In this document: piece after piece, positions 37,473 to 47,400 of the stretch
How the letters are laid out: every line of letters begins with the position of its first letter
Position numbering within the stretch: position 1 is the stretch's first letter
From: Lacicoccus halitifaciens
GTDB taxonomy: Bacteria > Bacillota > Bacilli > Staphylococcales > Salinicoccaceae
Direction of reading: 5' to 3'
Assembly: GCF_040544485.1 (NCBI RefSeq)
Contig: NZ_JBDZDV010000001.1
Location: forward strand, 620,001-684,000
DNA length: 64,000 bases
Notes under the pieces: generated by a model
Told to the model about the DNA's origin: nothing
The model's input: the letters and a program-made list of their open reading frames with translations, nothing else
The model's database searches: none
Position numbers and translations under genes: made by a program

Positions 37473-38237
37473 TCAAAATAGAGTTTTCTGACATATTTTA
37501 CTCTTTACCGGCTCGAATGTCCTTCTGTGGATACTTGTCACACCGAGTTCATCAAGCGCTTCCAAATGTTTTTTTGTGCCGTATCCTTTGTTCTTATCGA
37601 ATTCATAACCGGGGTATACTTCACTATAACTATCCATCATCATATCACGAGTTGTTTTGGCAAGCACGCTTGCGGCCGCAATGGAGACGGAATTCGCATC
37701 CCCCCGGATGATAGAAGTCTCGTCCATATCCGTTCCGAGCGTCATCGCATCAATCAGCAGATGATCGGGACGCACATCCAGTTCATCCACTGCCCGCCGC
37801 ATTGCAAGCCTTGCAGCTTCATAGATGTTCAGGCGGTCGATCTCCTCGACCGTCGCGATGCCGATGCCGTAGTCACAATGTGCCATTATGTACTCCCGGA
37901 ACGCCAGACGCTGTTTCAGTGACAGCTTCTTTGAATCATCGAGCCCCGGCAGGATGAAGCCTTCAGGCAGTACGGCAGCAGCCGCCACGACCTCGCCTGC
38001 AATCGGCCCGCGGCCGGCTTCATCGACGCCTGCAATGCGGCCGCTCATACCGTTTTCATACCGGCTCATCACTTCGAATTTCTCCACCAGGGCGGCCTGT
38101 TTTTCAAGGCGTGCCTGGTGCTGCACGAGTGCTTTCTTCACGCCTGCGCGGCCGTCGCCGTGGTAAGGGGATGCAGCAAGAGCTTCAAGCGTCTGAATCG
38201 CTTTTATCTCCTTGACCGCTTCACTGACCGTCGCCAA
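37473..38237 (-). CDS. rnhB: Ribonuclease HII
   Basis: A protein of about 254 residues that cuts RNA-DNA hybrids and removes misinserted ribonucleotides. Seen: IAGVDEAGRGPIAGEV near 66 with the first catalytic acids, GLDDSKKLSLKQR near 96, LLIDAMTLGTD near 160, and GYGTKKHLEALDELGVTSIHR near 222 in its key part GYGTKKH. It has an N-terminal extension of about 60 residues usual for Firmicutes. Start codon unsure: TTG 38258, GTG 38246 and TTG 38237 are in frame, all overlapping the rbgA 3' end, with GGCGGGTGGG nearby; no ATG is available. Confidence 0.92.
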   Translation of the reverse strand: MATVSEAVKEIKAIQTLEALAASPYHGDGRAGVKKALVQHQARLEKQAALVEKFEVMSRYENGMSGRIAGVDEAGRGPIAGEVVAAAAVLPEGFILPGLDDSKKLSLKQRLAFREYIMAHCDYGIGIATVEEIDRLNIYEAARLAMRRAVDELDVRPDHLLIDAMTLGTDMDETSIIRGDANSVSIAAASVLAKTTRDMMMDSYSEVYPGYEFDKNKGYGTKKHLEALDELGVTSIHRRTFEPVKSKICQKTLF

Positions 38238-39090
38238 CGGACCCACCCGCCTTATCAAACGTGTACCTGCCGATTTTGGCGTTCCTGATATCGTAGATCA
38301 CCCTGTTTGTGACCGCTTCGTAGTTGATTTCATTGCCGCTCATCTTGAGCCCGCGGCTTTTCCCGATGGCTTCATATAATTCGATGATCTCTGATTCTGC
38401 ATCGGCGTCGATGCTGTAAAATCTCCTCAAATCTTCCAGATGGTGCTCCTGCAGGAACCGGAGGCCGTAGATTGCGACTTCATCCAGCGGCACGACGGAA
38501 TCCTTGATGGCCCCGGTGAGGGACAATTTTTTGCCGACCGTCTCATCTTCGAATTTCGGCCAGAGTATTCCCGGCGTGTCCAAAAGCTCCATGTTCTTCC
38601 CGGCTTTAATCCATTGCTGCGCTTTCGTCACACCCGGTGTATTGCCGGTTTTGGCGATCTTCTTTTTCGCGATGTTGTTGATGACCGTCGATTTCCCGAC
38701 GTTCGGTATCCCGATGATCATCGCCCGGATCGCCCTTTTATTGATCCCTTTGCTCTCCATCCTGTTGAAGATCTCCTCGGTCGCGGCTTTCGCCAGCGGC
38801 TCGATCTTGCCGATGATCTGATGGCTGCGTCCCATGATCGCAACAGGGTATTTACCTTCCGCTTTGAGGCGTCCGATCCATTTGTCGGTCTCACTTTGGT
38901 CCGCCATGTCCATCTTGTTCAGTATCACCACACGCGGTTTGTGCTGTGTGATTTCATCCATCATCGGATTGTGGCTTGAATAAGGGATCCTTGCATCCAG
39001 TATCTCTATCACCACATCCACTTTCTTTAAATTTTCCTCAACTTCTCTTCTTGCTTTGGCCATATGGCCCGGAAACCAGTTTATACTCAC
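38221..39090 (-). CDS. rbgA: Ribosome biogenesis GTPase RbgA (YlqF)
   Basis: A 289-residue circularly permuted GTPase required for late 50S subunit assembly. Seen: motif order G4-G5-G1-G2-G3, with NKMDMAD near 57-63, GIPNVGKST near 127-135, and DTPGILWPK near 172-180; then a C-terminal RNA-binding helical domain. The start WFPGHMAKARREVEE is typical. Ends inside rnhB, so the two are likely translated together. Confidence 0.96.
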   Translation of the reverse strand: MSINWFPGHMAKARREVEENLKKVDVVIEILDARIPYSSHNPMMDEITQHKPRVVILNKMDMADQSETDKWIGRLKAEGKYPVAIMGRSHQIIGKIEPLAKAATEEIFNRMESKGINKRAIRAMIIGIPNVGKSTVINNIAKKKIAKTGNTPGVTKAQQWIKAGKNMELLDTPGILWPKFEDETVGKKLSLTGAIKDSVVPLDEVAIYGLRFLQEHHLEDLRRFYSIDADAESEIIELYEAIGKSRGLKMSGNEINYEAVTNRVIYDIRNAKIGRYTFDKAGGSVGDGQ

Positions 39091-39150
39091 GGCTTTCCCC
39101 TCGAATCATAATTTATTTTTATTTCAATCCATATCCAGTTCAGCATAACA

Positions 39151-39187
39151 AAATAAAAACCCGGACATCAAGGTGTGATATCCGGGT
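39151..39187 (-). terminator. rplS terminator
   Basis: ACCCGGATATCA, CACC-type loop, TGATGTCCGGGT (one G-U) followed by TTTTATTTT on the minus strand. Confidence 0.92.
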
Positions 39188-39197
39188 CTTCATCGCA

Positions 39198-39545
39198 TTA
39201 TCTAATTTCTCTGATACGCGCTGCTTTACCACGCAGGTTGCGCAGGTAGTAAAGTTTCGCACGACGTACACGTCCACGACGGGTAACTTCAATCTTCTCG
39301 ATTTTCGGCGTGTGTACAGGGAATGTACGTTCAACACCTACACCGTAAGAGATCTTACGGACTGTGAATGTTTCGGAAATGCCGCCGCCGCGTCTTTTGA
39401 TGACGACGCCTTCAAAGACCTGGATCCTTTCACGGCTTCCCTCTACGATACGTACGTGTACACGTACAGTGTCTCCGGGTTTGAATTCCGGAAGATCTGT
39501 TTTGAGCTGTTCTTTTGTCAGCTCATTGATTAATTGCTGTGACAT
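39198..39545 (-). CDS. rplS: 50S ribosomal protein L19
   Basis: A 115-residue protein at the 30S-50S interface. Seen: FKPGDTVRVHVRIVEG near 21-36, RIQVFEGVVIKRRGGGISET near 40-59, GVGVERTFPVHTP near 68-80, and RRGRVRRAKLYYLR near 88-101. It stands alone with a strong promoter and terminator, downstream of trmD. Confidence 0.98.
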   Translation of the reverse strand: MSQQLINELTKEQLKTDLPEFKPGDTVRVHVRIVEGSRERIQVFEGVVIKRRGGGISETFTVRKISYGVGVERTFPVHTPKIEKIEVTRRGRVRRAKLYYLRNLRGKAARIREIR

Positions 39546-39623
39546 GTTTATCTTCTCCTTCTTCCAACTTTCTTGCCCTTCATAGCAGCGGATAGTTGTG
39601 ATATGTGTCTCGACACTCGTATA

Positions 39624-39652
39624 ATATTACCATAATATATACTTCGTTTCAA
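39624..39652 (-). promoter_or_regulatory. rplS promoter with leader
   Basis: TTGAAA, 17-base spacer, TAATAT on the minus strand. It gives a leader of about 70 bases containing GTGT-CGAG-ACAC; an L19 autoregulatory leader is possible but unproven. Confidence 0.75.
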
Positions 39653-39676
39653 TTCATTCAGGCAAAATAAGTTTTT

Positions 39677-40342
39677 TTATTCCAGGAGGTCCGGGCGCCT
39701 TTCGCGTGTGCGTTTCAGGCTTTCATCCCGCCGCCATTCCTCTATCTTCCTATGATCCCCGCTGAGGAGCACTTCCGGCACCTTCATGCCGCGGTATTCC
39801 CTCGGCCTCGTGTAATGCGGATGCTCAAGCAGCCCCGTGGAAAATGAATCCTGTTCATGGCTCTCCTGCCTGCCGATGACGTCCGGGATCAGGCGGACGA
39901 TCGCATCGGTCATCGTCATGCTCGCAAGCTCCCCGCCGGTCAGCACATAGTCGCCGATGGAGACTTCGTCCGTGACGAGCGTGCGGATCCGTTCATCATA
40001 TCCTTCATAATGGCCGCATATGAAGACGATGTCCTCTTCGGTGCTCAAGTCCTCCGCCATCTTCTGATTGAAAGGGGCGCCCTGAGGGCACAGGAGGATC
40101 ACACGTGCGTTGTCGACCTCAAGGTCATCCATTGCCTCGAATACAGGCTCCGGCTTCAGCACCATGCCTGCACCGCCGCCGTACGGGTAGTCATCGACCT
40201 TGTTGTGCTTGCTGTTTGAATAATCACGGAAATTGATGAGATTGTAATCCACGATGCCTTTATCCTTCGCACGTTTCAGTATGGAAGAGTTCAGCACCCC
40301 TTCATACATCTCCGGGAAGAGCGTCAGGTAATGTATATTCAT
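39677..40342 (-). CDS. trmD: tRNA (guanine-37-N1)-methyltransferase TrmD, C-terminally short
   Basis: A 221-residue SPOUT methyltransferase that uses SAM to make m1G37 and prevents +1 frameshifts. Seen: FRDYSNSKHNKVDDYPYGGG near 38-57, CGHYEGYDERI near 109-119, GDYVLTGGELASMTMTDA near 131 in the knot, and TRPREYRGMKVPEVLLSGDH near 178-197. Family members are usually 240-250 residues; this one stops after RRPDLLE, losing about 24 residues of the C-terminal helix. The stop is followed by a run of seven A. Overlaps rimM by 4 bp. Confidence 0.95.
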   Translation of the reverse strand: MNIHYLTLFPEMYEGVLNSSILKRAKDKGIVDYNLINFRDYSNSKHNKVDDYPYGGGAGMVLKPEPVFEAMDDLEVDNARVILLCPQGAPFNQKMAEDLSTEEDIVFICGHYEGYDERIRTLVTDEVSIGDYVLTGGELASMTMTDAIVRLIPDVIGRQESHEQDSFSTGLLEHPHYTRPREYRGMKVPEVLLSGDHRKIEEWRRDESLKRTRERRPDLLE

Positions 40343-40830
40343 TCGAGCAGCCCCTCGATCGGTGTGATGATGATCTTTCCTTCATCAAGGTCGACCGTCT
40401 TCACCACATCTTCGATATAGGGAATCATATATTCCTTCCGGCCGTCACCGACCACCCAGACATCGTTTGCCCCCGTCTGGAAAATATCCGTGACCTTCCC
40501 GAGGGACCCGCCTTCATCGGTGAGCACCGTCAGGCCGATGATTTCGCTGAAATGGAATTCGCCTTCTTCGAGCGTCAGTTCGACGCTCTCCGCATCCTGC
40601 AGCACATCCGAGTTCTTCAGATCTTCAACTTCACTGATGTTGGTGATGCCTTCGAAGGTGAGGAGATGGAAGTTCTTATGGGTGCGGTAATTCCGGATGG
40701 TGAATTCCCTGCCGCCGATTGTGACTTTATTGCCCGGCTGGAAGCGCTCCTCGGTGAAGTCCGAGTCACTGAGCACCTTCACTTCGCCGCGGACGCCGTG
40801 GAAATTGACGAGTCTGCCGATTGTAATCAT
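40339..40830 (-). CDS. rimM: 16S rRNA processing protein RimM
   Basis: A 163-residue 30S assembly factor that binds S19 and helps form the head of the subunit. Seen: GRLVNFHGVRGEVKVLSDSD near 5-24, typical of the N-terminal barrel, and a C-terminal PRC barrel (about 90-160) with DVWVVGDGRKEYMIPYIEDVV. It is preceded by the khpA terminator region, so it may have a promoter not resolved here; coupled to trmD. Confidence 0.95.
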   Translation of the reverse strand: MITIGRLVNFHGVRGEVKVLSDSDFTEERFQPGNKVTIGGREFTIRNYRTHKNFHLLTFEGITNISEVEDLKNSDVLQDAESVELTLEEGEFHFSEIIGLTVLTDEGGSLGKVTDIFQTGANDVWVVGDGRKEYMIPYIEDVVKTVDLDEGKIIITPIEGLLE

Positions 40831-40924
40831 TTTATAACCACCTTAAGTTTTGTTCCGTAATCATTTCTTCATTATTATATATCTGCCGGCCCCGGGGCGG
40901 CAACCGGAAATGCTGCACCCACAT

Positions 40925-40952
40925 AAAAAAGGACACACCTCGCGGTGTGCCT
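40925..40952 (-). terminator. rpsP-khpA terminator
   Basis: AGGCACACC-GCGA-GGTGTGTCC (one G-U) followed by TTTTTT on the minus strand, between khpA and rimM. Confidence 0.88.
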
Positions 40953-40966
40953 GGAAAATCTGAATA

Positions 40967-41194
40967 TTAATCTACATCGACAAACACTTTCTTGGAATTT
41001 TCATGGTTGGTATTCGACATGATGATGCGGATTGCCTTTATGACGCGCCCGCGCTTACCTATGACACGACCGGTATCGTCGCTGTGCACAGATATTTTGT
41101 AAGAAATGTTATACTTCGTCTCTTCTGAAGAAATTTCCAAGTCTTCCGGGTGCTCCAGCATCGGTTCAAGAATGGTTTGCAGTAAGTTTTCCAT
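40967..41194 (-). CDS. khpA: KH-domain RNA-binding protein KhpA (YlqC)
   Basis: A 75-residue single-KH protein that acts with KhpB in RNA binding and cell elongation control in several Firmicutes. Seen: ISYKISVHSDDTGRVIGKRG near 29-48, with the KH GxxG loop as GKRG, followed by RVIKAIRIIM. Five bases after rpsP, the usual partner. Confidence 0.94.
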   Translation of the reverse strand: MENLLQTILEPMLEHPEDLEISSEETKYNISYKISVHSDDTGRVIGKRGRVIKAIRIIMSNTNHENSKKVFVDVD

Positions 41195-41199
41195 ATAGA

Positions 41200-41475
41200 T
41201 TATTTCCCGAGTTTCTCGTTATGCAGTCTTTCCATTACGCCTCTGCGGCTGAGGATGTTGCGGACAGTGTCGCTTGGTTTCGCGCCGTCTTTCAGCCACT
41301 GAAGTGCTTTTTCCTCATCCAGAGTGATGTTTTCATCCTCTTTGGATACAGGGTTGTAGGAACCGATCTGCTCGATGATGCGACCGTCCCTCGGACTTCT
41401 TGAATCTGCAACAACTATGCGGTAGTAAGGGTTTCTTTTGGAACCCATACGAGTCAATCTTAATTTAACAGCCAT
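41200..41475 (-). CDS. rpsP: 30S ribosomal protein S16
   Basis: A 91-residue protein of the 30S body. Seen: VKLRLTRMGSKRNPYYRIVVADSRSPRDGR at the start, in its key parts RLTRMGSKRNPYYRIVVADS and RDGRIIEQIGSYNP, and VRNILSRRGVMER near 71-83. AAAGGAGT precedes the ATG. Own promoter overlapping the ffh terminator. Confidence 0.98.
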   Translation of the reverse strand: MAVKLRLTRMGSKRNPYYRIVVADSRSPRDGRIIEQIGSYNPVSKEDENITLDEEKALQWLKDGAKPSDTVRNILSRRGVMERLHNEKLGK

Positions 41476-41513
41476 TTATATAACTCCTTTCTCTCTACGA
41501 TTTCACTTTTAAT

Positions 41514-41542
41514 ACTATACCAGATAATAAAAAACTTGTAAA
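41514..41542 (-). promoter_or_regulatory. rpsP promoter, -35 inside the ffh terminator
   Basis: TTTACA, 17-base spacer, TATAGT on the minus strand. The -35 box is part of the right arm of the ffh terminator hairpin. Confidence 0.6.
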
Positions 41543-41563
41543 GGGCTTTTCCTTTACAAGTTT
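41527..41563 (-). terminator. ffh terminator
   Basis: AACTTGTAAAGG, six-base loop, CCTTTACAAGTT, then TTTTATT on the minus strand, 14 bases past the ffh stop. Confidence 0.9.
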
Positions 41564-41576
41564 ATATTCCGTCATT

Positions 41577-42923
41577 TTAAAACGGCAGCTGCATATTGCC
41601 GAACGGGTTTTTCTTCTTGCCTTTGCCGCCGGTCATCTGCTTCATCATCTTCTTCATATCCTGGAACTGCTTCAGCAGGCGGTTGACTTCCTGAAGGGAG
41701 CGTCCGGAGCCTTTGGCGATCCGCTTCTTTCTGCTCGCGTTCAGCTTTTCGGGCTTTTCGCGCTCCTCCATCGTCATTGAACGGATGATCGCCTGGATAT
41801 GGTCGATCTCCTTGCCGCTCATCTGCATCTTATCGAGGCCTTTGATCTTGTTCGCGCCCGGCATCATCTTGAGCAGTTCATCGAGCGGCCCGAGTGTCTT
41901 CACCTGATCCATCTGCTCGAGGAAGTCATCCAGTGTGAAGCTCTGATCTTTGATCTTCTGCTCCATCTTCTTCTGTTCATCCATATCGACGTTCGTCTGT
42001 GCCTTCTCGATGATCGACAGCATGTCGCCCATGCCGAGAATCCTCTGTGCCATGCGGTCGGGGTGGAATGATTCAAGGCCGTCCATCTTCTCGGACACAC
42101 CGACGAATTTGATCGGCTTCTCAGTGACCGAACGGATCGACAGCGCCGCACCGCCGCGCGTATCCCCGTCAAGTTTTGTCAGCGTCACGCCGGTGATGTC
42201 GAGCAGGTCGTTGAAGGACTCTGCGACATTCACGGCATCCTGGCCGGTCATCGAGTCGACGACGAGCATGATTTCATCCGGGTTCGAAATTTCCTTGATG
42301 TCCTTCAGCTCGTTCATCAGATCTTCATCGATGTGCAGACGTCCCGCTGTATCGATGATGACCGTATCCAGATGCTCCTCTTTTGCATGGGCCAGTGCTT
42401 TTTCAGCGATTTCCTGCGGCTTCACCTTATCGCCCAGGTTGAAGACCGGGATGTCGATCTGCTTCCCGACCGTCTCCAGCTGGTCGATCGCCGCCGGACG
42501 GTAAATATCCCCTGCAACGAGCAGCGGTTTTTTATTGTAATTCTTCCTAAGGTGCAGTGCCAGCTTGCCTGCGGTGGTCGTCTTACCCGCACCCTGCAGG
42601 CCGACCATCATGATGACCGTCGGCGGTTTCTTTGCCAGGTTGATCTTCTGGTTCTCCCCGCCCATCAGTTCCGTCAGCTCTTCCTTGACGATCTTGATCA
42701 CCTGCTGGCCCGGTGTCAGCGACTGCATGACATCACTGCCGAGCGCGCGTTCACGCACCTGGCTGATGAACTGCTTGACCACTTTAAAGTTGACGTCCGC
42801 TTCAAGCAGCGCAAGCCGCACTTCGCGCATCATCACCTTGACGTCGGCTTCCGAGACTTTACCTTTGCTCTTGATCCGGTCCATCGTGGCCTGGAGACGT
42901 TCTCCTAAACCTTCAAATGCCAT
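41577..42923 (-). CDS. ffh: Signal recognition particle protein Ffh
   Basis: A 448-residue SRP GTPase that binds signal sequences and 4.5S/6S-like SRP RNA to target proteins to the membrane. Seen: N domain, G1 GLQGAGKTTTAGKLA near 108-122, DTAGRLHID near 190, TKLDGDTRGGAALS near 247, and the Met-rich M domain after about 300 with GSGRSLQEVNRLLKQF near 413 and a KKMMKQMTGG tail. It follows ylxM by two bases and shares a unit with its receptor FtsY. Confidence 0.97.
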   Translation of the reverse strand: MAFEGLGERLQATMDRIKSKGKVSEADVKVMMREVRLALLEADVNFKVVKQFISQVRERALGSDVMQSLTPGQQVIKIVKEELTELMGGENQKINLAKKPPTVIMMVGLQGAGKTTTAGKLALHLRKNYNKKPLLVAGDIYRPAAIDQLETVGKQIDIPVFNLGDKVKPQEIAEKALAHAKEEHLDTVIIDTAGRLHIDEDLMNELKDIKEISNPDEIMLVVDSMTGQDAVNVAESFNDLLDITGVTLTKLDGDTRGGAALSIRSVTEKPIKFVGVSEKMDGLESFHPDRMAQRILGMGDMLSIIEKAQTNVDMDEQKKMEQKIKDQSFTLDDFLEQMDQVKTLGPLDELLKMMPGANKIKGLDKMQMSGKEIDHIQAIIRSMTMEEREKPEKLNASRKKRIAKGSGRSLQEVNRLLKQFQDMKKMMKQMTGGKGKKKNPFGNMQLPF

Positions 42924-42925
42924 TA

Positions 42926-43267
42926 TTACTCCTCCTCCAGAGTTTCAAGTTCATTTATGACTGCGTCTATCTTATTGAAATCCTGATTTTTTATATACTC
43001 CCTGATCTGCCGGTAGTACTGCTGCCTCTTGATGAAGGCACCGTAGAGCCCGAGGTTCGCTTCATAGTCTTCAAGCAGATCTTTAGTACGTTTTAAATTA
43101 TCATAAACCGCCTGTCTTGTCACTTTCAAAGTGTCTGCGATTTCACTGAAGGAGTAATCCTCCAGGTAATAAAGTTCCACGTACGCACGCTGTTTTTCAG
43201 TCAGGAGGGAGTGGTAGAAATCAAACAGGTAGTTGACCCGGGTGGTGCGTTCGAGTTCCTCAGTCAT
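42926..43267 (-). CDS. ylxM: SRP-associated helix-turn-helix protein YlxM
   Basis: A 113-residue sigma-70 region 4-like helix-turn-helix protein always found beside ffh/ftsY in Firmicutes. Known: in streptococci YlxM modulates SRP activity. Seen: VNYLFDFYHSLLTEKQRAYV near 10-29 and FSEIADTLKVTRQAVYDNLK near 40-59, the HTH. The frame is open to 43306; the ATG at 43267 (MTEELERTTRV) aligns with family starts and overlaps the ftsY stop by 8 bp. Its ribosome site is weak, suggesting coupling to ftsY. Confidence 0.92.
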   Translation of the reverse strand: MTEELERTTRVNYLFDFYHSLLTEKQRAYVELYYLEDYSFSEIADTLKVTRQAVYDNLKRTKDLLEDYEANLGLYGAFIKRQQYYRQIREYIKNQDFNKIDAVINELETLEEE

Positions 43268-44378
43268 CCTTATCAACTGCCTCTGCGGCTGCGTCATCAA
43301 GCTCATCCGACTGATGGATCATATCTGCGAACAGCCCGTATACATAACTTTCCGCGTCGAACTCCTGAAGATCGTCAAGCTGCTCCCCGAGGCCGACGAA
43401 TTTCACCGGGATGCCAAGTTCGTTCTTGATTGCGAGCACGATGCCGCCCTTGGCCGTGCCGTCGAGCTTCGTCAGCACGATGCCGGTGACATCCGTCACT
43501 TCCTGGAACGACTTCGCCTGTATGAGTGCATTCTGGCCGGTCGTCGCATCCAGTGTGAGCAGCACTTCATGCGGCGCTTCAGGCACCACTTTCTGGATGA
43601 CTTTCTTCATTTTACCGAGCTCGTTCATCAAGTTGCCCTTATTCTGAAGGCGCCCTGCAGTATCACAGATCAAAATGTCCGTGCCGCGCTTTTTCGCTGC
43701 ATTGACTGCATCATACATCACGGCGGCAGGGTCGCTGCCCTCCGCCTGCCTGATGACATCTGCACCGACGCGGTCACCCCAAATCTGAAGCTGGTTGATC
43801 GCACCTGCACGGAACGTGTCGCCCGCTGCCAGCATGACCGATTTGCCTTCATTCTTATATTTATGGGCCAGTTTGCCGATGCTCGTCGTCTTGCCGACGC
43901 CGTTCACGCCGACGACGAGGATCACCGTCAGACCGTCTTCCTCGATATGGACTGATTCCGGCAGTTCGTCATTGCGGTTGTAGATTTCGACCATCTTTTC
44001 AACGATGGTCTCCTTCAAGTCTTCCGTTTCCGTGATGTTTTTCAGTTTCGCTTCCTGCCTCAGTTCATCGGTCAGTTCGAGTACGGTGTTGAAGCCCACA
44101 TCCGCCCCGATGAGGATTTCCTCGAGTGCTTCGAAGAAGTCCTCATCGACCTTCCGGTACATCGACATCAGCTGGTTGATCTCGGCCTGGAACTTCTCAC
44201 GGCTCTTCTCGAGGCCTGCCTTGAATTTATAGGTGATCTGTTCCTGTTCCCACTGTTCAAATTCATCAATGCTGATGAGACCGTCGTCCAGATTTTCGCT
44301 CTGCTGCTCCGCAGACGGCAGATCCTCCGCCGTTTTCTCAGGCTTGAACTTCTTTTTAAAGCGATCAAAAATACCCAT
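43260..44378 (-). CDS. ftsY: Signal recognition particle receptor FtsY
   Basis: A 372-residue membrane-associated GTPase that docks SRP-ribosome complexes. Seen: a charged acidic N-terminal A domain (1-70), NG domain with GVNGVGKTTSIGKLAHKY near 154-171, DTAGRLQNKGNLMNELGK near 238-255, and TKLDGTAKGG near 304-313. Shorter A domain than in S. aureus. Lies 26 bp after smc. Confidence 0.97.
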   Translation of the reverse strand: MGIFDRFKKKFKPEKTAEDLPSAEQQSENLDDGLISIDEFEQWEQEQITYKFKAGLEKSREKFQAEINQLMSMYRKVDEDFFEALEEILIGADVGFNTVLELTDELRQEAKLKNITETEDLKETIVEKMVEIYNRNDELPESVHIEEDGLTVILVVGVNGVGKTTSIGKLAHKYKNEGKSVMLAAGDTFRAGAINQLQIWGDRVGADVIRQAEGSDPAAVMYDAVNAAKKRGTDILICDTAGRLQNKGNLMNELGKMKKVIQKVVPEAPHEVLLTLDATTGQNALIQAKSFQEVTDVTGIVLTKLDGTAKGGIVLAIKNELGIPVKFVGLGEQLDDLQEFDAESYVYGLFADMIHQSDELDDAAAEAVDKDD

Positions 44379-44404
44379 TTATATACACCTCTGTATCTTC
44401 ATTA

Positions 44405-47400
44405 TCAGACTTTCGCCTCTTCATAATCTTTTAAATCCACGCTGATCAGCTGGCTGACACCGCGCTCCTGCATGGTCACGCCGAACAGCCTGTCCGCTTC
44501 TTCCATTGTACCTTTTCTATGCGTAATCACAATGAATTGCATATCCATGGAAAGCTTTTTCAAGTACTGTGCATACCGCACCACATTGGCTTCATCGAGG
44601 GCGGCCTCCACCTCATCCAGAATGATGAACGGGCTGATCCTGACCTTCAGCATGCTGAAGAGGAGGCTGATTGCCGTCAGTGCCCGCTCGCCGCCCGACA
44701 GGAGCGACAGGCTTGATAACTTCTTGCCCGGCGGCTGGGCATAGATTTCTATGCCGGAATTGAGGTAATCATCCGGCTCGGTCAGCCTGAGCTCTGCAAG
44801 CCCGCCGCCGAACATCTCTCTGAACACTTCGCCGAAGCGGCGGTCCACTTCGTGGAACGCATCTTTGAAGCGCTCCGCCACGGTATCGTCCATTTCAGCG
44901 ATCACTTCAAGCAGCGTCTCACGCGCTTCAAGCAGGTCCGCCTCCTGGTCTTTCAGGAAGGTGTACCGTTCGTTCACGACCGCATACTCGTCGATGGCAC
45001 CGAGATTGACAGGACCGAGCTCTTCGATGCTCTTTTTGTTCAGGTTGATCTGAAGGCGCTTATCCTCGATATCCTTGAATTCGGTGAACTGGCCGCTCTC
45101 GCGTTCGTAAGTCGTCCTGTAGTTCTCCGATAAATATTCGAGTTTCTGCTCAAGTCTCGCATCCAGCTTTTCCTTAGTACCGGTGGCGCTCCTCAATGTA
45201 TCCTGAAGGGCTTCCGACTGTCTGTAGATCTCCTCGCGCTGCCTGCCTGCTTCCTGGTATTCGCTTTTCAGGCTGTACTGCAGTTCCGACAGTTCATCCG
45301 CCTCGCCGTACAGCTGCTCCAACGTCTGTGCCAGCGTCTCTTTCTCTTCCCGCAGCGCCTTGACGTCAAGGGTGGTGAGGTCGAGGGAGATGATTTCCTG
45401 TTCGTTTTTGATTTCATCAATTGAAGCGGCAATCGCATCCAGCGCCTCGGTGATCCGCGCATGCTCGCTTTTCTTGTAATTATAGCGCTCGTTCGCCCGC
45501 GTCAATTCATTCTGCACCGCATTATATTCATCCGCCAGTGTTTCAAGCTCGGTTTTCTTATCCTTCTCGGAGGCGCTGATGAGACGTATGCGCTCATCGA
45601 GCTGTTCCAGTTCAATTTCTTTATTTCTGATCTGTTCTTCAAAATCCGCACTGTCATGTTCATCCGTCCTTGAAGATAACTCCTCCTCAATCATGCGGAG
45701 CGTCTCTTTCCTTGAGGACAGCTGGTAGTCGAGCGATGAGGCAAGCTGCCTGAGCTCATCATGACGGTCACTTTCAGCGGTGCCGGCTTCTTCCAGTCCG
45801 GAGATTTCCATATCCATATCGGTGATCTTCCCGCTTAAACCATCGACTTTCTCTTTCTGGGCTGCAATGAGCGTTTCATGGCTTTTCAGTTTCTTTCCTA
45901 TTTCATCGATTTCACTCTTCGTCTCAAGCACGGACCCTTTAGACTGCCTTGAGCCGCCGCTCATGGCACCGCCCGGAAAGACGGTCTCTCCGTCCAGCGT
46001 GACAATTTTGACACGGTGGCCGGTCTCCCTGGCAATGATGCCCGCATCATCGATGTTTTCAACGACGACCGTCGTCCCGAGGAGATGCCAGATGACATTT
46101 TCATATTCCGGTTTTATATCCACGGCTTCCGCCAGCACCTGTGCCTCCACCGTAGAATTCCTTAAAGTGTTCAGCACAGAATCGGAAAGCGAGCGTTTCT
46201 TTATGACGTCAAGCGGCAGGAACGTGGCGAACCCCCGCTTCAGCCGCTTCAGGAAGCCTATTGCCTCTTTCGCATCCGCTTCGGAGCGCATCACGATATT
46301 CTGGCTTGCGGCACCGAGGGCCGTATCGAGGGCCGTCACATATTTCGGCTCCGAGCCGATCAGTTCGCCGACGGCACCTATGACGCCTTCGAGCGATCCG
46401 CCGTTCTGCAGCACGGCGCGGACGCCGGGGAAGTATCCCCTGTATTCGTTCTGGATGCTCTTCAGCATATCGAGCCGTGATTTCTGCTTTTCATAATACG
46501 TGAGGCTTTTTTCGTACTTATCCTTCTCTTCAAGGTAGGATGCGTAAACGTCTTCCCTCTGCCGTTTCTTTTCCTTATACTCTGAGCGGAGGGAGGTCAG
46601 CGCCTCCGCGCTTTCCGATAACTCCGCCTGCTTCTCTTCGAGACGCGATTCATACTCCGAAACTTCCTTCTCAAGTGTCCCGGCGCGCGCTTTCTGCTGG
46701 CTGAAGAGCGAATGCTGATCTTTCAGCATCTCCTCTGTCCGCTTCTGTTCATTCTCAAGCGTCGTCTTCTCGACCATGAGCGCATAATACTGATCCTTCA
46801 GTTTTTCAATCTCCCCGGTGTGATCCCGGCTCAGGTAGGCCCTTTTCTCCTCGGTTTCCTTAAGAGACTCACGTAAATCTTTAATCGCCGTCCGGTATTC
46901 TGCAAGCTCCTCATTGATGCCTGAGAGCATGGTTTCATGTTCCTCTTTTTCGGCCACCGCCTTGTCGAGGCGTGAGGATAATTCCTCCTTCAGCTGTCCT
47001 TTGTTGGATTTCCGCTCTTCAAAAAGGGCAATCTTTCCGTTGAGCTGTTCGAGCTTCTTGGAAGTTTCGACGATTTTCCTGTTGATCGTTTTGGAATTCG
47101 CATCTTCACCGTCACGCGCCGCGCTCAGATCCGCCAGTTTCTCATCCAGCGCCGCAGTCTCGCTCTGATGACGTTTCAGCAGCTTTTCCGCTTCCCCGAT
47201 CCGCGCGTTCTCTTCCTCCAGTTTTTTCAGGAGATGGTTGATGTCGTAGATGGTGACTTCAATGTCCGCCTTCTTCATCTCCTCTTTCAAGGCAAGGTAC
47301 TCCCCGGCATTGGCACTTTCGACTTCCAGCTTCTCAACACGCCCGGACAGCTCGCGGATGATGTCGTTGACCCGGTTCAGGTTGTCTTTCGTATCCTGCA

